Source of the DNA: Citrobacter sp. wls619
Lineage (GTDB): Bacteria > Pseudomonadota > Gammaproteobacteria > Enterobacterales > Enterobacteriaceae
Direction: 5' to 3'
Assembly: GCF_005281345.1 (NCBI RefSeq)
Contig: NZ_SZXJ01000060.1
Coordinates: 443 to 64,442, forward strand
Length of the DNA stretch: 64,000 nucleotides
Notes under the pieces: model-generated
The model's input: only the letters and a program-made list of their open reading frames with translations
Told to the model about the DNA's origin: nothing
Database searches by the model: none
Made by a program: the position numbers and the translations under genes
In this document: piece after piece, positions 1 through 9,413 of the stretch
How positions within the stretch are numbered: position 1 is the first letter of the stretch
Layout of the letters: each line of letters starts with the position of its first letter

Positions 1-150
1 TGTCCGGCGGTCATGGCAGCCGGCAGTCAGCATAACGCTCAGCACAGCCACCATCAGCGGGAATCGTCTCCTCCTTGCCTCCTCAAACAGTCCGTCCAGC
101 GCATCCGCGTTCACCCGCGCCCGGGCTTCCCAGTGCTGCTGATCGTCCAT
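1..150 (-). CDS. Unknown ORF, partial, runs off the left edge
   Basis: A minus-strand frame opens at an ATG at 150-148 and stays open for 50 codons to the window edge. The protein starts MDDQQHWEARARV, then a basic stretch (EEARRRR), then a short hydrophobic run ending in LTAGC, which resembles a lipobox or a single membrane anchor. A purine-rich GAGGGCG lies upstream of the ATG. I do not recognise the family. The charged N-terminus before the hydrophobic run would suit a small anchored protein of a mobile element or phage, but this is only a guess. Too little is present to judge whether it is intact. Confidence 0.35.
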   Translation of the reverse strand, partial: MDDQQHWEARARVNADALDGLFEEARRRRFPLMVAVLSVMLTAGCHDRRT

Positions 151-217
151 CCGTCACACCGCCCTCACTTAATATTCCATCATACCTTAACCTAAATCAA
201 CGCGCTGTCTTTGGTAG

Positions 218-767
218 ATGATGCAGTTGCCATGCTCAAATGTATGGTGGAGAACGTATCCGGTAAAGAGTAGTCCTGTTCCGCCAGGCATATTACCGTC
301 GGGTAATGCTGAATAACGCGTGGCGTTGCTGGCGCAGGTTGACGTTCCTGGGTTTGATTCTGCCCCTATCATTATGGTGACTCATCTCGACTGGCAAAAA
401 GAACCCACCATGCGTACTGACCAAGCCCGCTATCTGTTAGATATTAGCCTTGGCGACGCTACATCAGATTTCCAGGATATCGCATCCTCAATTAAGATCC
501 TGGCAGGGGACTTCAATTCGACCCGGGATGAGCAGCCACTTAAAGAAATACGTTACTTTTTCAATGAAGTGACGAAAGAAGGAGTTGATATGCGCGGTTG
601 ACCAGCCGTTAACCCTGTGATCGATATAAACTATATTTTTGCGTTTAAAGATCAGAAGTAGAACGTCAAAAATTCTGGAAATCGCACATAACTCACCCGA
701 ATTTACGTGGTCTACGGCGAGCGATCACCTACCGGTTATCGCTGAGCTTGAACTTTCAGAGCAGTAA
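218..767 (+). pseudogene. Decayed endonuclease/exonuclease/phosphatase (EEP) family gene
   Basis: The longest open stretch (320-601) reads VTHLDWQ, RTDQARYLL and ILAGDFNSTRDE, the typical strands of the EEP (DNase I-like) fold, in which GDFN carries catalytic Asp and Asn. The conserved C-terminal SDHLPVIAELEL motif appears in another frame and ends at TAA 765-767. Between these parts the reading frame is broken by in-frame stops at 314-316 (TAA), 599-601 (TGA) and 659-661 (TAG); the last two look like Trp codons turned into stops. A frameshift follows before 720. The N-terminal part can be read back to about 218 (PVPPGILPSGNAE). The gene is inactive. Family members are metal-dependent phosphodiesterases of varied substrate. 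Confidence 0.8.
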
Positions 768-802
768 TTACATACAGTATTTCGTTCATCGAACGCTTAA
801 AA

Positions 803-832
803 TTGCCCGACGACAGGATCGCCGCCGGGCAA
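803..832 (-). terminator. Terminator after maeA
   Basis: TTGCCCG at 803-809 pairs with CGGGCAA at 826-832, and the inner GACGA/GCCGC region extends the stem with some mismatches. Read on the minus strand it lies just past the maeA stop codon and is followed by TTTT. Confidence 0.6.
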
Positions 833-836
833 ACCG

Positions 837-2534
837 TCAGATAGAAGTACGACGGTAGTCGCGGTATTCCGCCTGCCAGAAATTCTCGTCGATTGCCTGT
901 TGCAGGGCTTCGGCGGAGGTTTTCACCGCCACACCTTGCTGCTGGGCCATTTTACCGACGGCAAAGGCAATAGCGCGGGAAACGGTCTGGATGTCTTTCA
1001 GCTCCGGTAACACCAGCCCTTCGCCGTTGAGTACCAGCGGTGAATACTGCGCCAGGGTTTCGCTGGCCGACATCAGCATTTCATCGGTGATGCGTTTGGC
1101 GCCTGAGGCAATGACGCCAAGGCCGATACCCGGGAAGATATAGGCATTATTACACTGCGCAATCGGGTAGATTTTATCTTTCCAGGCGACCGGGGCGAAC
1201 GGGCTACCGGTGGCAACCAGCGCATTACCTTCGGTCCAGGCAATGATATCCTGCGGCGTGGCTTCAACGCGCGAGGTCGGGTTAGACAACGGCATGACGA
1301 TCGGACGCGGACAGTGCTTGTGCATCTCACGAATAATTTCTTCGGTAAACAGCCCCGTCTGGCCGGAAACGCCGATCAGGATGTCTGGCTTGACGTTGCG
1401 AACGACATCGAGCAGTGACAGCACATCTTCTTGCGTATCCCAGTGTTGCAGGTTCTCGCGCTTTTGCACCAGCTTAGTCTGGAAGGAGAGCAGGTTTGGC
1501 ATTTTATCGGTTAACAGGCCAAAGCGGTCGACCATAAACACGCGTTGACGTGCGGCTTCTTCGCTCAATCCTTCACGCTGGATTTGTGCGATGATCTGCT
1601 CGGCGATCCCGCAACCTGCGGAACCGGCTCCAAGGAAAACAATGTTCTGCTCGCTCAACTGGCTGCCGGCCGCACGGCTGGCTGCAATCAGCGTTCCCAC
1701 AGTGACCGCCGCGGTGCCCTGAATATCATCGTTGAAAGAGCAAATTTCGTCGCGATAGCGGTTGAGCAGCGGCATCGCGTTTTTCTGCGCGAAGTCTTCG
1801 AATTGCAGCAGTACGTCCGGCCAGCGATGCTTCACGGCCTGAATGAACTCATCGACGAATTGGTAGTACTCATCATCAGTAATGCGCGGGTTACGCCAAC
1901 CCATATACAGAGGGTCGTTGAGCAATTGCTGGTTGTTGGTCCCCACATCCAGCACCACGGGCAGCGTGTAAGCCGGACTAATTCCACCGCAGGCGGTGTA
2001 CAGAGAGAGCTTACCGATCGGAATACCCATGCCGCCGATACCCTGATCGCCAAGACCAAGGATGCGTTCACCGTCGGTGACAACGATGACTTTGATATTG
2101 TGGTTCGGGACGTTTTGCAGAATATCGTCCATGTTGTGACGGTTCTGATACGAGATAAACACACCGCGTGCACGACGGTAGATCTCGGAGAAACGCTCAC
2201 AGGCCGCACCCACCGTTGGGGTGTAGATGACCGGCATCATCTCATCAAGATGATTATGTACCAGCCGATAGAACAGGGTTTCGTTGGTGTCCTGGATGTT
2301 GCGCAGGTAGATATGTTTGTCGATTTCTGTTTTGAATCCCTGATATTGGATCCAGGCACGTTCAGCCTGTTCTTCAATCGACTCGACAACTTCCGGCAGT
2401 AACCCCAGCAGGTTGAAGTTACGGCGTTCTTCGATGCTGAAGGCACTCCCTTTGTTCAGTAGGGGAAACTCAAGCAGTACCGGGCCAGCGTAAGGGATGT
2501 AAAGGGAACGCAGTTTTTTAGTTTCGTTTTCCAT
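837..2534 (-). CDS. maeA: NAD-dependent malic enzyme MaeA (SfcA)
   Basis: Oxidatively decarboxylates L-malate to pyruvate with NAD+, in the cytoplasm, feeding C4 acids towards pyruvate. The 565-residue product is almost co-linear with E. coli MaeA, including [10 protein letters not shown] near the N-terminus, the [17 protein letters not shown] substrate and metal region, [12 protein letters not shown], and the nucleotide-binding [11 protein letters not shown] chose the ATG at 2534 ([12 protein letters not shown]) over the upstream one at 2570. It gives the K-12 length and has a GAGTG-type ribosome site about 8 bases upstream, while the extra 12 residues resemble nothing in K-12 MaeA. It appears monocistronic, as in E. 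coli, with sra next upstream on the same strand. Confidence 0.95.
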   Translation of the reverse strand: MENETKKLRSLYIPYAGPVLLEFPLLNKGSAFSIEERRNFNLLGLLPEVVESIEEQAERAWIQYQGFKTEIDKHIYLRNIQDTNETLFYRLVHNHLDEMMPVIYTPTVGAACERFSEIYRRARGVFISYQNRHNMDDILQNVPNHNIKVIVVTDGERILGLGDQGIGGMGIPIGKLSLYTACGGISPAYTLPVVLDVGTNNQQLLNDPLYMGWRNPRITDDEYYQFVDEFIQAVKHRWPDVLLQFEDFAQKNAMPLLNRYRDEICSFNDDIQGTAAVTVGTLIAASRAAGSQLSEQNIVFLGAGSAGCGIAEQIIAQIQREGLSEEAARQRVFMVDRFGLLTDKMPNLLSFQTKLVQKRENLQHWDTQEDVLSLLDVVRNVKPDILIGVSGQTGLFTEEIIREMHKHCPRPIVMPLSNPTSRVEATPQDIIAWTEGNALVATGSPFAPVAWKDKIYPIAQCNNAYIFPGIGLGVIASGAKRITDEMLMSASETLAQYSPLVLNGEGLVLPELKDIQTVSRAIAFAVGKMAQQQGVAVKTSAEALQQAIDENFWQAEYRDYRRTSI

Positions 2535-2713
2535 GTCACTCACTCTTTTTTGAATAACCGTCCCTGGCACTCTTTATGATCGTATGTGGCCTGTCTGCCA
2601 GGGAAACGGGCGAAGTATAAAGCATTGTGAATGGGTTAAGGGGTTTTATAAGCAAAAACACCACTGCGGTTGCAATGGTGTTTATCTCGTTAATCAGTAT
2701 GTCGTGCGGGAAA

Positions 2714-2854
2714 CTACTTGCTGTCAGCGCGGCGTTTTCTTCCGGTAGGATTGTTGACCACGCTGGATTTGTCGCCTTCGGTCACGACTTTACGTTGATT
2801 GGAGATTTTGTGGTCCAGTCCAAGAATATGACGGGCCTGACGGTTCGATTTCAT
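2714..2854 (-). CDS. sra: Stationary-phase-induced ribosome-associated protein SRA
   Basis: This 46-residue basic protein begins [18 protein letters not shown], matching E. coli SRA (RpsV, 45 residues) nearly throughout. The C-terminus differs slightly (RRADSK). SRA binds the small ribosomal subunit and builds up in stationary phase. A strong AAGGAG sits 8 bases before the ATG. In K-12 sra is followed upstream by bdm, co-transcribed with it; here no bdm reading frame fits in the 228 bases between sra and osmC. Arg and Lys make up about a quarter of the protein, as expected for an rRNA-binding peptide. Confidence 0.93.
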   Translation of the reverse strand: MKSNRQARHILGLDHKISNQRKVVTEGDKSSVVNNPTGRKRRADSK

Positions 2855-3043
2855 TCTAACTCCTTAATCCTGTTACTGGTTTCAAGGGCGAGCCCGCGTA
2901 AGAACGGACGAAATACAACCTGACAAAAAGCCGATAAGTGAATCAACGGCTCTTTGGATGGTCGGTCATTTTATCTGAAAGGTCAATGCTTAAGCAGGAA
3001 ATGCAGAACTTTCCATTATGAGTCATGCATTTTCCCATGAGGC

Positions 3044-3051
3044 CTATACTT
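3044..3051 (+). promoter_or_regulatory. SigmaS-type -10 element of osmC
   Basis: CTATACTT matches the extended sigmaS -10 consensus (CTAYACTT). It lies about 32 bases before the osmC ATG, as expected for the stationary-phase and osmotic promoter known for osmC in E. coli. No good -35 TTGACA precedes it, which also suits sigmaS. Confidence 0.6.
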
Positions 3052-3082
3052 GTTACTCCGATGACAACACAGGAGAGCGGTA

Positions 3083-3514
3083 ATGACTATCCATAAGAAA
3101 GGTCAGGCCCACTGGGAAGGCGACATTAAACGCGGCAAAGGGACCGTGTCGACAGAAAGTGGCGTACTTAACCAGCAACCGTATGGATTTAATACGCGTT
3201 TTGAAGGCGTCAAAGGCACTAACCCTGAAGAGTTGATTGGCGCAGCACATGCTGCCTGCTTCTCGATGGCACTGTCGTTGATGTTGGGCGAAGCCGGTTT
3301 TACACCCGATGCTATTGATACGACTGCCGATGTTTCTCTGGATAAGGTGGATGCCGGTTTTGCGATCACCAAAGTGGCGTTACACAGCCAGGTGAGCGTG
3401 CCGGGGATAGACGCCGCTACGTTTGACGGGATTATTCAGAAAGCGAAAGCCGGATGCCCGGTATCGCAGGTTCTGAAAGCGGAAATTACGCTGGATTATC
3501 AACTGAAATCTTAG
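3083..3514 (+). CDS. osmC: Osmotically inducible peroxiredoxin OsmC
   Basis: A thiol peroxidase that reduces organic hydroperoxides in the cytoplasm. The 143-residue length equals that of E. coli OsmC, and the two catalytic cysteines are at C59 (AAHAACFSMAL) and C125 (KAGCPVSQ), the spacing typical of the Ohr/OsmC fold. An AGGAGAGCGGTA ribosome site precedes the ATG. The gene is divergent from sra and followed by a REP-like hairpin. It probably responds to sigmaS through the -10 element upstream; in E. coli RcsB and NhaR also act here, but I did not identify those sites. Confidence 0.95.
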   Translation: MTIHKKGQAHWEGDIKRGKGTVSTESGVLNQQPYGFNTRFEGVKGTNPEELIGAAHAACFSMALSLMLGEAGFTPDAIDTTADVSLDKVDAGFAITKVALHSQVSVPGIDAATFDGIIQKAKAGCPVSQVLKAEITLDYQLKS

Positions 3515-3522
3515 TGCTGGCG

Positions 3523-3551
3523 TGCCGGATGCGACCGCGTCTTATCCGGCA
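3523..3551. repeat. REP-like palindromic element
   Basis: TGCCGGATG at one end and CTTATCCGGCA at the other form an imperfect inverted repeat around GCGACCGCGT. This is the standard enterobacterial REP unit pattern. It lies between convergent osmC and the hydroxybutyrate dehydrogenase gene, where REP units commonly stabilise 3' ends. Confidence 0.75.
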
Positions 3552-3561
3552 CCCGTGGGTA

Positions 3562-4332
3562 TTACTGCGCCACCCAGCCGCCATCCATATTCCACGCAAC
3601 GCCGCGCACCTGCGCCGCGCCGTCTGAGCACAGAAATAGCGCCAGCTCGCCCAACTGTTCCGGCGTGACAAATTCGCGCGACGGCTGCTTTTCTGCCAGT
3701 AAGGCATCGCGTGCCGCAGCGGGCTCAGCACCCTCAGCAATACGTTTGTCGATCTGCTGCTGGACCAGCGGGGTCAACACCCAGCCGGGACACAGTGCAT
3801 TACAGGTCACACCGGTCTGTGCGGTTTCCAACGCAATCGTCTTGGTTAAACCCACCACGCCATGCTTGGCTGCGACATACGCCGATTTGTCTTTTGACGC
3901 GACCAGCCCGTGCACCGAAGCGATATTAATAATGCGTCCCCAGTTACGCTTGCGCATCCCGGGCAGGGCCAGGCGCGTAGTGTGAAAAACGGAAGACAGG
4001 TTGATGGCGATAATCGCGTTCCATTTGGCTACCGGAAATGTTTCTACCGGTGAAACATGCTGGATCCCGGCGTTGTTAACCAGAATATCCACACCGCCAA
4101 ACTCATTTTCAGCGTAACGCATCATATCGGCGATTTGCGCTTCATCGCTCAGATCCGCCCCATGGAAACCTGGCGTTTTGCCGTACTGCGAAACCGCGTC
4201 TTTCGCGGCCTCCACATCACCGAAACCGTTAAGGATCAGGGTGGCTCCTGCTTGTGCCAGTACCTGGGCGATACCTAAACCGATACCGCTGGTCGATCCA
4301 GTAACCAGAGCGGTTTTACCCGTTAAATTCAT
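3562..4332 (-). CDS. 3-hydroxybutyrate dehydrogenase (SDR family)
   Basis: Likely oxidises D-3-hydroxybutyrate to acetoacetate with NAD+. The 256-residue protein is a classical short-chain dehydrogenase: cofactor motif TGSTSGIG (11-18), NNAG near 86-89, and the catalytic Ser139, Tyr152 and Lys156 (ASVHG and YVAAK). The C-terminus (WNMDGGWVAQ) and the HGLVASKDKSAYVAAKHG stretch are those of 3-hydroxybutyrate dehydrogenases rather than FabG. It is the last gene of a six-gene minus-strand operon with a permease, a thiolase and CoA-transferase subunits, which supports the substrate. The gap to the permease gene is only 11 bases. Confidence 0.88.
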   Translation of the reverse strand: MNLTGKTALVTGSTSGIGLGIAQVLAQAGATLILNGFGDVEAAKDAVSQYGKTPGFHGADLSDEAQIADMMRYAENEFGGVDILVNNAGIQHVSPVETFPVAKWNAIIAINLSSVFHTTRLALPGMRKRNWGRIINIASVHGLVASKDKSAYVAAKHGVVGLTKTIALETAQTGVTCNALCPGWVLTPLVQQQIDKRIAEGAEPAAARDALLAEKQPSREFVTPEQLGELALFLCSDGAAQVRGVAWNMDGGWVAQ

Positions 4333-4343
4333 GATAATTCTCC

Positions 4344-5738
4344 TTAAACGATTCCGGTGGTGTAGAAGACGCCGATAACAAACAGCACGGCCAGGCTTTT
4401 GATGACGGTGATGGCAAAAATTCCGCCGTACGCCTGACGGTGGCTGAGGCCGGTAATCGCCAGCAGGGTAATGACCGCGCCGTTATGTGGCAGGGTGTCC
4501 ATACCGCCGCTCGCCATCGATGCGACGCGGTGGAAGACTTCAAGTGGAATATTGGCGGCATGTGCGGCAGCAATAAACGTATCAGACATTGCCGCAAGCG
4601 CAATACTCATCCCGCCGGATGCCGAGCCGGTTATCCCGGCCAGGGTGGTAATGCTGATCGCTTCATTGAGCAACGGATCGGGAATGGCCGCCAGTGCTTT
4701 TGATAACACCAGGAATCCCGGCAGGGCGGCGATTACCGCGCCAAAACCGTATTCTGATGCGGTATTCATCGCCGCGAGGATAGCGCCGCCAACCGCCGTT
4801 CTGCTGCCTTCAGCCAGGCGACCTTTGATGTTGCGGTAGCCGAATAGCACCACCAGCAGGATCCCCGATATCAATGCGGCTTCTACGGCCCAAATAGCCG
4901 TAATTTTCCCCACTTCAGTGGTAATCGGTTTGGCAAGTCCCGGGAGCTCCAATTGGTGCGTCGCGCCATACCACTGCGGGATCCAGCGGGTAAAAAGCAG
5001 GTTAAACACCCCCACCAGGATCAACGGAGAAATAGCGATAATCGGGTTTGGCAGGTTAATGTTATCCGGCGTTTCCGGCTCATTTAACAGTTCAGTGCCA
5101 TAGCCCTCATTTTTAGCCTGCGCTTTCCGACGCTGGCGCTCGAGATACACCAGGCCAACAAAGATAATAAATAGCGAACCAATTAGCCCCAGCCACGGCG
5201 CGGCCCAGGCGTTAGTCCCAAAGAAACTGGTTGGAATGATGTTCTGGATCTGTGGCGTCCCCGGCAGGGCATCCATCGTGAAAGAGAATGCCCCCAGCGC
5301 GACGGTTGCCGGGATCAAACGTTTGGGAATATTACTTTGGCGGAACAGTTCAGCCGCGAACGGATACACCGCAAAGGCGACCACGAACAATGACACGCCG
5401 CCGTAGGTCAGGAGCGCACATACCAGCACAATGACCGGGATTGCATGGCGTCGCCCGAGAATATTAATGGCAGCAGCAACGATTGAACGGGAAAAACCGG
5501 ATAACTCGATTAACTTGCCAAACACCGCTCCCAGCAAGAACACCGGGAAGTAAAGCTTTACAAAACCGACCATTTTTTCCATAAACAGACCGGTGAAAGC
5601 GGGGCCAACGGCGCTCGGTTCCGTAAGCAGAACAGCACCTAATGCCGCGATGGGGGCAAACAGGATAACGCTGTATCCGCGATAGGCTGCCAGCATCAGC
5701 AAGCCCAGCGCTGCCAGGGCGATTAATACACTCATCAT
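4344..5738 (-). CDS. GntP-family permease, probable hydroxybutyrate/short-chain hydroxyacid importer
   Basis: The 464-residue protein is almost entirely hydrophobic, with roughly 12 membrane segments. The motifs LLTYGGVSLFVVAFAVYPFA, SFTMDALPGTPQIQN and GSASGGMSIAL are characteristic of the GntP (gluconate/H+ symporter) family. In this operon it most likely imports 3-hydroxybutyrate or acetoacetate. It is not AtoE, the short-chain fatty-acid carrier of the E. coli ato operon. Two adjacent ATGs are possible. AAGGAG is 2 bases from the first (5738) and 5 bases from the second (5735), so the second may be the true start. Substrate is inferred from context only. Confidence 0.85.
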   Translation of the reverse strand: MMSVLIALAALGLLMLAAYRGYSVILFAPIAALGAVLLTEPSAVGPAFTGLFMEKMVGFVKLYFPVFLLGAVFGKLIELSGFSRSIVAAAINILGRRHAIPVIVLVCALLTYGGVSLFVVAFAVYPFAAELFRQSNIPKRLIPATVALGAFSFTMDALPGTPQIQNIIPTSFFGTNAWAAPWLGLIGSLFIIFVGLVYLERQRRKAQAKNEGYGTELLNEPETPDNINLPNPIIAISPLILVGVFNLLFTRWIPQWYGATHQLELPGLAKPITTEVGKITAIWAVEAALISGILLVVLFGYRNIKGRLAEGSRTAVGGAILAAMNTASEYGFGAVIAALPGFLVLSKALAAIPDPLLNEAISITTLAGITGSASGGMSIALAAMSDTFIAAAHAANIPLEVFHRVASMASGGMDTLPHNGAVITLLAITGLSHRQAYGGIFAITVIKSLAVLFVIGVFYTTGIV

Positions 5739-5775
5739 GACTCCTTATTATTATAGTGGGGTACAGAAAGAGACG

Positions 5776-6699
5776 TTATGGCTTCAGGGCAAAGCGCAGT
5801 TGATGTTCACGGCGTTGCTGGATGTATTCCTTGCGCGAATCATCCCAGCGATAAAAGCCCTGACCACTGCGCAAGCCGGTGTCGCCGTTGGCAACCTTGT
5901 CAGCAATAAGCGACATCATGTCGCTGCCGGTGGCGAGTGTTGGGAGCAGATGGCGGCAAATGTCCTGCACGGTGGACAGTCCGGTCATATCTGCCGCTTC
6001 CAGCGGGCCGACCATGGCATAGCGACGCCCGAGGGAGGCGCGCATCACCTGGTCCACCACTTCCGCGCTGGCGATCCCGCTTTTGACGATATGCAACGCC
6101 TCACGCAGCAATGCGAACTGCAGGCGGTTGCCGACAAACCCGGGTGCGGCACGATCGAGCACCACCGCTTCCAGTTGCATCGCGACCAGCAATTGCTGCA
6201 ATTCGCTGAGATATTCAGGTTTGGTTGCCGTGCCCGGCACAATTTCAACCAGCGGAATAAAGTGTGGTGGATGCCAGAAATGGGCGATCAGCAACCGTTC
6301 GGGGTGGGTGAGTTTTTCTGCCAGCGCATCCGGCGGCAGACCGCTGGTATTACTGGCAATCACCGCATCTGGGGCGATTAATGCTTCCAGTTGTGCATAC
6401 AGTGCGTGCTTAAGCTCGAGTCGTTCCGGGATCGCTTCAATCAGTAATCCCGATGCAGCGATATCCGCCAGCGAGGTTGTGCCGTGTAGTCGCGCGAGAA
6501 CCGATGTTTTTTCCTCTGCATGAAACTGGTCCGTCGCGATCAGCTCATCGAGAATGCTCCCGGCAACGGCGGTAATTTCAGCTATCCGGTCGCTATCGGT
6601 ATCAAATAGCCAGATATTGTGGCCAAAACGGGCAAAATGGGTGGCAATGCCAACGCCCATTAAGCCCGCGCCGAGGACGCTAAAGTGATTATTTTGCAT
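5776..6699 (-). CDS. 3-hydroxyacyl-CoA dehydrogenase family protein, unusual subtype
   Basis: An NAD-binding Rossmann domain starts immediately (GAGLMG, 10-15) and is followed by the helical 3HCDH C-terminal domain. The family's catalytic residues are present: Ser119 in SNTSG, His140, Glu152 in PLVEIV and Asn191 in GFVGNRL. The usual HFFNP motif reads HFWHPP, so the conserved Asn next to the active site is His143. The 307-residue length fits a single-function PaaH/HbdH-type enzyme or a related hydroxyacid dehydrogenase such as L-carnitine or L-gulonate dehydrogenase. It overlaps the thiolase gene by 11 bases. In this operon it may handle 3-hydroxybutyryl-CoA or a different 3-hydroxy acid. Confidence 0.8.
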   Translation of the reverse strand: MQNNHFSVLGAGLMGVGIATHFARFGHNIWLFDTDSDRIAEITAVAGSILDELIATDQFHAEEKTSVLARLHGTTSLADIAASGLLIEAIPERLELKHALYAQLEALIAPDAVIASNTSGLPPDALAEKLTHPERLLIAHFWHPPHFIPLVEIVPGTATKPEYLSELQQLLVAMQLEAVVLDRAAPGFVGNRLQFALLREALHIVKSGIASAEVVDQVMRASLGRRYAMVGPLEAADMTGLSTVQDICRHLLPTLATGSDMMSLIADKVANGDTGLRSGQGFYRWDDSRKEYIQQRREHQLRFALKP

Positions 6700-7894
6700 G
6701 CTGTTCTCCTGTTGAACGCTCTACCGCCAGTGCGACACCCTGACCACCCCCAACGCACAATGTGGCCAGTCCTTTGGTAACGTTGCGGCGCGCCATTTCA
6801 TGTAACAGGGTCACCAGAATGCGGCAGCCAGAGGCGCCAATCGGATGACCCAGCGCAATCGCACCGCCGTTGACGTTAACGTTGTTGCTGTCCCAGTTCA
6901 GGGCTTCACCCACCGCCAGCGCCTGTGCGGCAAATGCTTCGTTAGCTTCGATCAGATCAACGTCATTGAGTGTCCACCCGGCGCGTTTCAGACACTGGAG
7001 CGAGGCTTCTACCGGGCCAATCCCCATGAAAGCCGGGTCGACACCGGAAACGGCGTAACCCGCGACGCGGGCCAGTACCGGCAGGTTGAGCGCTGCGGCT
7101 TTGGTGGCGCTCATCAGCATCACCGCCGCCGCGCCATCGTTGATTGATGAGGCATTCCCTGCGGTGACCGTGCCATTACCAGGGCGAAATGCCGGTTTCA
7201 GTTGTGCCAGTTTCTCAGCCTGAGTATCCGGGCGAGGCTGTTCATCACGCTCAACCAAACGTGGTGGCTTTTTCCCTTGTGGAACGCTGACTGGCGTGAT
7301 TTCCGCATTGAATCGACCGGATTCAATTGCCGCTGCGGCTTTCTGCTGAGACTGCAACGCAAAGGCATCCTGTTGTTCGCGGCTGATAACAAACTTATCT
7401 GCCAGATTTTCAGCAGTAATGCCCATGTGGTAGTCGTTAAACGCATCCCACAGTCCGTCGTGTACCACGCTGTCTTTCAGACTGGCATGCCCCAAACGCA
7501 GGCCCGAGCGTGCGCCGTCGAGAAAATAGGGCGCATTGCTCATGCTTTCCTGGCCTCCGGCAATGACGATGTCTGCATCACCACAGCGGATAGCCTGCAC
7601 CGCCTGTTGCACTGCTTTCAGACCTGAACCACATACCAGATTGATGGTTAGCGCAGGGACCGTCACCGGCAAGCCTGCCCGTAATGCTGTCTGTCTGGCC
7701 GGATTCTGGCCGCTGCCCGCCGTCAGAACCTGTCCCAGGATCACCTCGTCAATGTGCTCCGGCGCGACGGCGGTTTTTTCCAACAAAGAGCGGATCACCA
7801 CTGCCCCCAGTTCCACGGCACTGAGCGGTGCCAGCGCCCCGTGAAAACTGCCAATGGGTGTGCGCGTTGCCGCGACAATAACAACATCCTGCAT
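6689..7894 (-). CDS. Acetyl-CoA acetyltransferase (thiolase II)
   Basis: Cleaves acetoacetyl-CoA with CoA into two acetyl-CoA, closing ketone-body breakdown. The 401-residue protein has every thiolase landmark: nucleophile Cys88 in VCGSGL, His350 in GHPIGASG and Cys380 in [16 protein letters not shown] is also present. Size and motifs match AtoB/PhaA biosynthetic-type thiolases rather than the larger FadA/FadI. It lies 10 bases after the CoA-transferase beta subunit gene and overlaps the dehydrogenase gene that follows, so the operon is tightly coupled in translation. A second chromosomal copy (atoB or yqeF) cannot be judged from this window. Confidence 0.92.
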   Translation of the reverse strand: MQDVVIVAATRTPIGSFHGALAPLSAVELGAVVIRSLLEKTAVAPEHIDEVILGQVLTAGSGQNPARQTALRAGLPVTVPALTINLVCGSGLKAVQQAVQAIRCGDADIVIAGGQESMSNAPYFLDGARSGLRLGHASLKDSVVHDGLWDAFNDYHMGITAENLADKFVISREQQDAFALQSQQKAAAAIESGRFNAEITPVSVPQGKKPPRLVERDEQPRPDTQAEKLAQLKPAFRPGNGTVTAGNASSINDGAAAVMLMSATKAAALNLPVLARVAGYAVSGVDPAFMGIGPVEASLQCLKRAGWTLNDVDLIEANEAFAAQALAVGEALNWDSNNVNVNGGAIALGHPIGASGCRILVTLLHEMARRNVTKGLATLCVGGGQGVALAVERSTGEQHAK

Positions 7895-7904
7895 GGTCAG
7901 ATCC

Positions 7905-8561
7905 TCAGTTGAATTGCATTTCGGGCACGGTGTCGGGAACGATCAGTTTTCCAGCGGTCCTGGCAACAATCTCCTCGACGCTGATGCCCGGCGCACGTTC
8001 GCGCAGGATGAATGCGCCGTTGGCGATCTCCAGTAGCGCCAGGTCGGTAAGCACGCGTTTAATGCAGGCCACGCCGGTTAATGGCAGGGTGCAGGCGGGG
8101 AGCAACTTGGACTCACCGTTTTTGGACGCATGCGTCATCACCACAATGATGTTTTCAGCCCCGGCCACCAGGTCCATTGCGCCGCCCATGCCTTTCACCA
8201 TCTTTCCAGGGATCATCCACGACGCAATGTTGCCATTGGTGTCCACCTCAAATGCGCCAAGCACCGTCAGATCAACGTGACCACCACGGATCATGGCGAA
8301 AGACTGGGCCGAATCGAAAATTGCCGCGCCTTTACGTGCCGTCACGGTCTGTTTCCCGGCGTTGATCATGTCGGCATCCAGTTCGTCTTCGGTCGGAAAT
8401 GGGCCCATCCCCAGCAGACCGTTCTCCGACTGCAGCATCACGTCCATACCCTCGGGGATATAGTTAGCCACTAAGGTTGGAATACCGATCCCGAGGTTGA
8501 CGTAATAACCGTCGCGCAGTTCCCGGGCGACACGCATCGCCATTTGTTCACGTGTTAACAT
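7905..8561 (-). CDS. 3-oxoacid CoA-transferase subunit B
   Basis: The beta subunit of a two-subunit CoA-transferase, which activates acetoacetate by moving CoA from succinyl-CoA or acetyl-CoA. The 218-residue product carries GIGIP (24-28) and the catalytic glutamate Glu46 in [10 protein letters not shown], the signature of the SCOT/AtoA/PcaJ group. Its start codon lies 2 bases after the stop codon of subunit A, as expected for subunits made in equal amounts. SCOT-type (ScoB) or AtoA-type donor preference cannot be told from the motifs alone, so I give no gene symbol. Confidence 0.9.
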   Translation of the reverse strand: MLTREQMAMRVARELRDGYYVNLGIGIPTLVANYIPEGMDVMLQSENGLLGMGPFPTEDELDADMINAGKQTVTARKGAAIFDSAQSFAMIRGGHVDLTVLGAFEVDTNGNIASWMIPGKMVKGMGGAMDLVAGAENIIVVMTHASKNGESKLLPACTLPLTGVACIKRVLTDLALLEIANGAFILRERAPGISVEEIVARTAGKLIVPDTVPEMQFN

Positions 8562-8563
8562 AG

Positions 8564-9271
8564 TCAGGCTCCTTTCTGGCGCAGGGTGCGTTGTTCAATG
8601 CGTTTTTCAAACTGCCCCTGAATGATGCGGTTTACGAAAATTCCCGGGGTATGAATCGCCGCGGGGTCCAGTTCGCCGGGAGGAACAATTTCTTCAACTT
8701 CCACGACGGTAATGCGCCCGGCGGCGGCCATCAGCGGATTAAAGTTCTGGGCAGTGTGGCGGTAGATAACGTTGCCGTACCAGTCGGCTTTCCAGCCTTT
8801 GACCAGCGCAAAATCACCCGTAATCGCCTGTTCCATGATGTAAGGACGGCCGTCAAATTCACGGACCTCTTTGCCTTCGGCGACGGGGGTACCGTATCCC
8901 GTGGCGGTGAAAAACGCCGGGATCCCTGCGCCGCCAGCACGTAACTGCTCTGCCAGCGTGCCCTGCGGGGTCAGAATGGCTTCCAGTTCGCCGCTCAATA
9001 CCTGCTTTTCAAACAGCGCATTTTCGCCAACATAGGACGCCACCACTTTACGGACCTGGCGTGTTTCCAGCAGCACACCGAGGCCAAAACCATCCACGCC
9101 GCAGTTGTTTGAAACGACGGTCAGTCCCTGAACCTCCCGACGGCGTACTTCCGCAATCAAGTTTTCAGGAATGCCGCATAAGCCAAAACCGCCCGCCAGC
9201 AGCGTCATGTTGTCGGTCAGCCCAGCCAGCGCCTCTTGATACGTGGCGACACGTTTATCCAGTCCAGCCAT
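8564..9271 (-). CDS. 3-oxoacid CoA-transferase subunit A
   Basis: The alpha subunit paired with the downstream beta subunit. The glycine-rich [13 protein letters not shown] binds CoA, and [11 protein letters not shown] and [17 protein letters not shown] are family hallmarks. I chose ATG 9271 ([15 protein letters not shown], 235 residues) over the longer frame starting at 9349. GGAGGG sits 9 bases before 9271, the length equals that of the family, and the 26 extra residues do not resemble CoA-transferases. This is the first gene of the hydroxybutyrate operon. Its promoter must lie in the 140 bases shared with the divergent LysR gene. Confidence 0.9.
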   Translation of the reverse strand: MAGLDKRVATYQEALAGLTDNMTLLAGGFGLCGIPENLIAEVRRREVQGLTVVSNNCGVDGFGLGVLLETRQVRKVVASYVGENALFEKQVLSGELEAILTPQGTLAEQLRAGGAGIPAFFTATGYGTPVAEGKEVREFDGRPYIMEQAITGDFALVKGWKADWYGNVIYRHTAQNFNPLMAAAGRITVVEVEEIVPPGELDPAAIHTPGIFVNRIIQGQFEKRIEQRTLRQKGA

Positions 9272-9413
9272 ACACTTGTCCCTCCAGTTGTCCTTGCCGA
9301 CATCATTGGGGGTGAAAAATGATTTGTTAATTTTAAATTTGTGACTCACTCATTGGGTTTTTTTATCAATTTAATGTTAATTAAAGGTATTCAATAGGTT
9401 AAAGGAATGCGAA

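Noticed and set aside
1545..2402. Plus-strand frame of 285 codons inside maeA
   Set aside because: It is antisense to a clearly conserved enzyme gene, has no ribosome site and its product shows no recognisable motif.
5737..6381. Plus-strand 214-codon frame opposite the 3-hydroxyacyl-CoA dehydrogenase gene
   Set aside because: It is antisense to conserved motifs and shows no homology-like features of its own.
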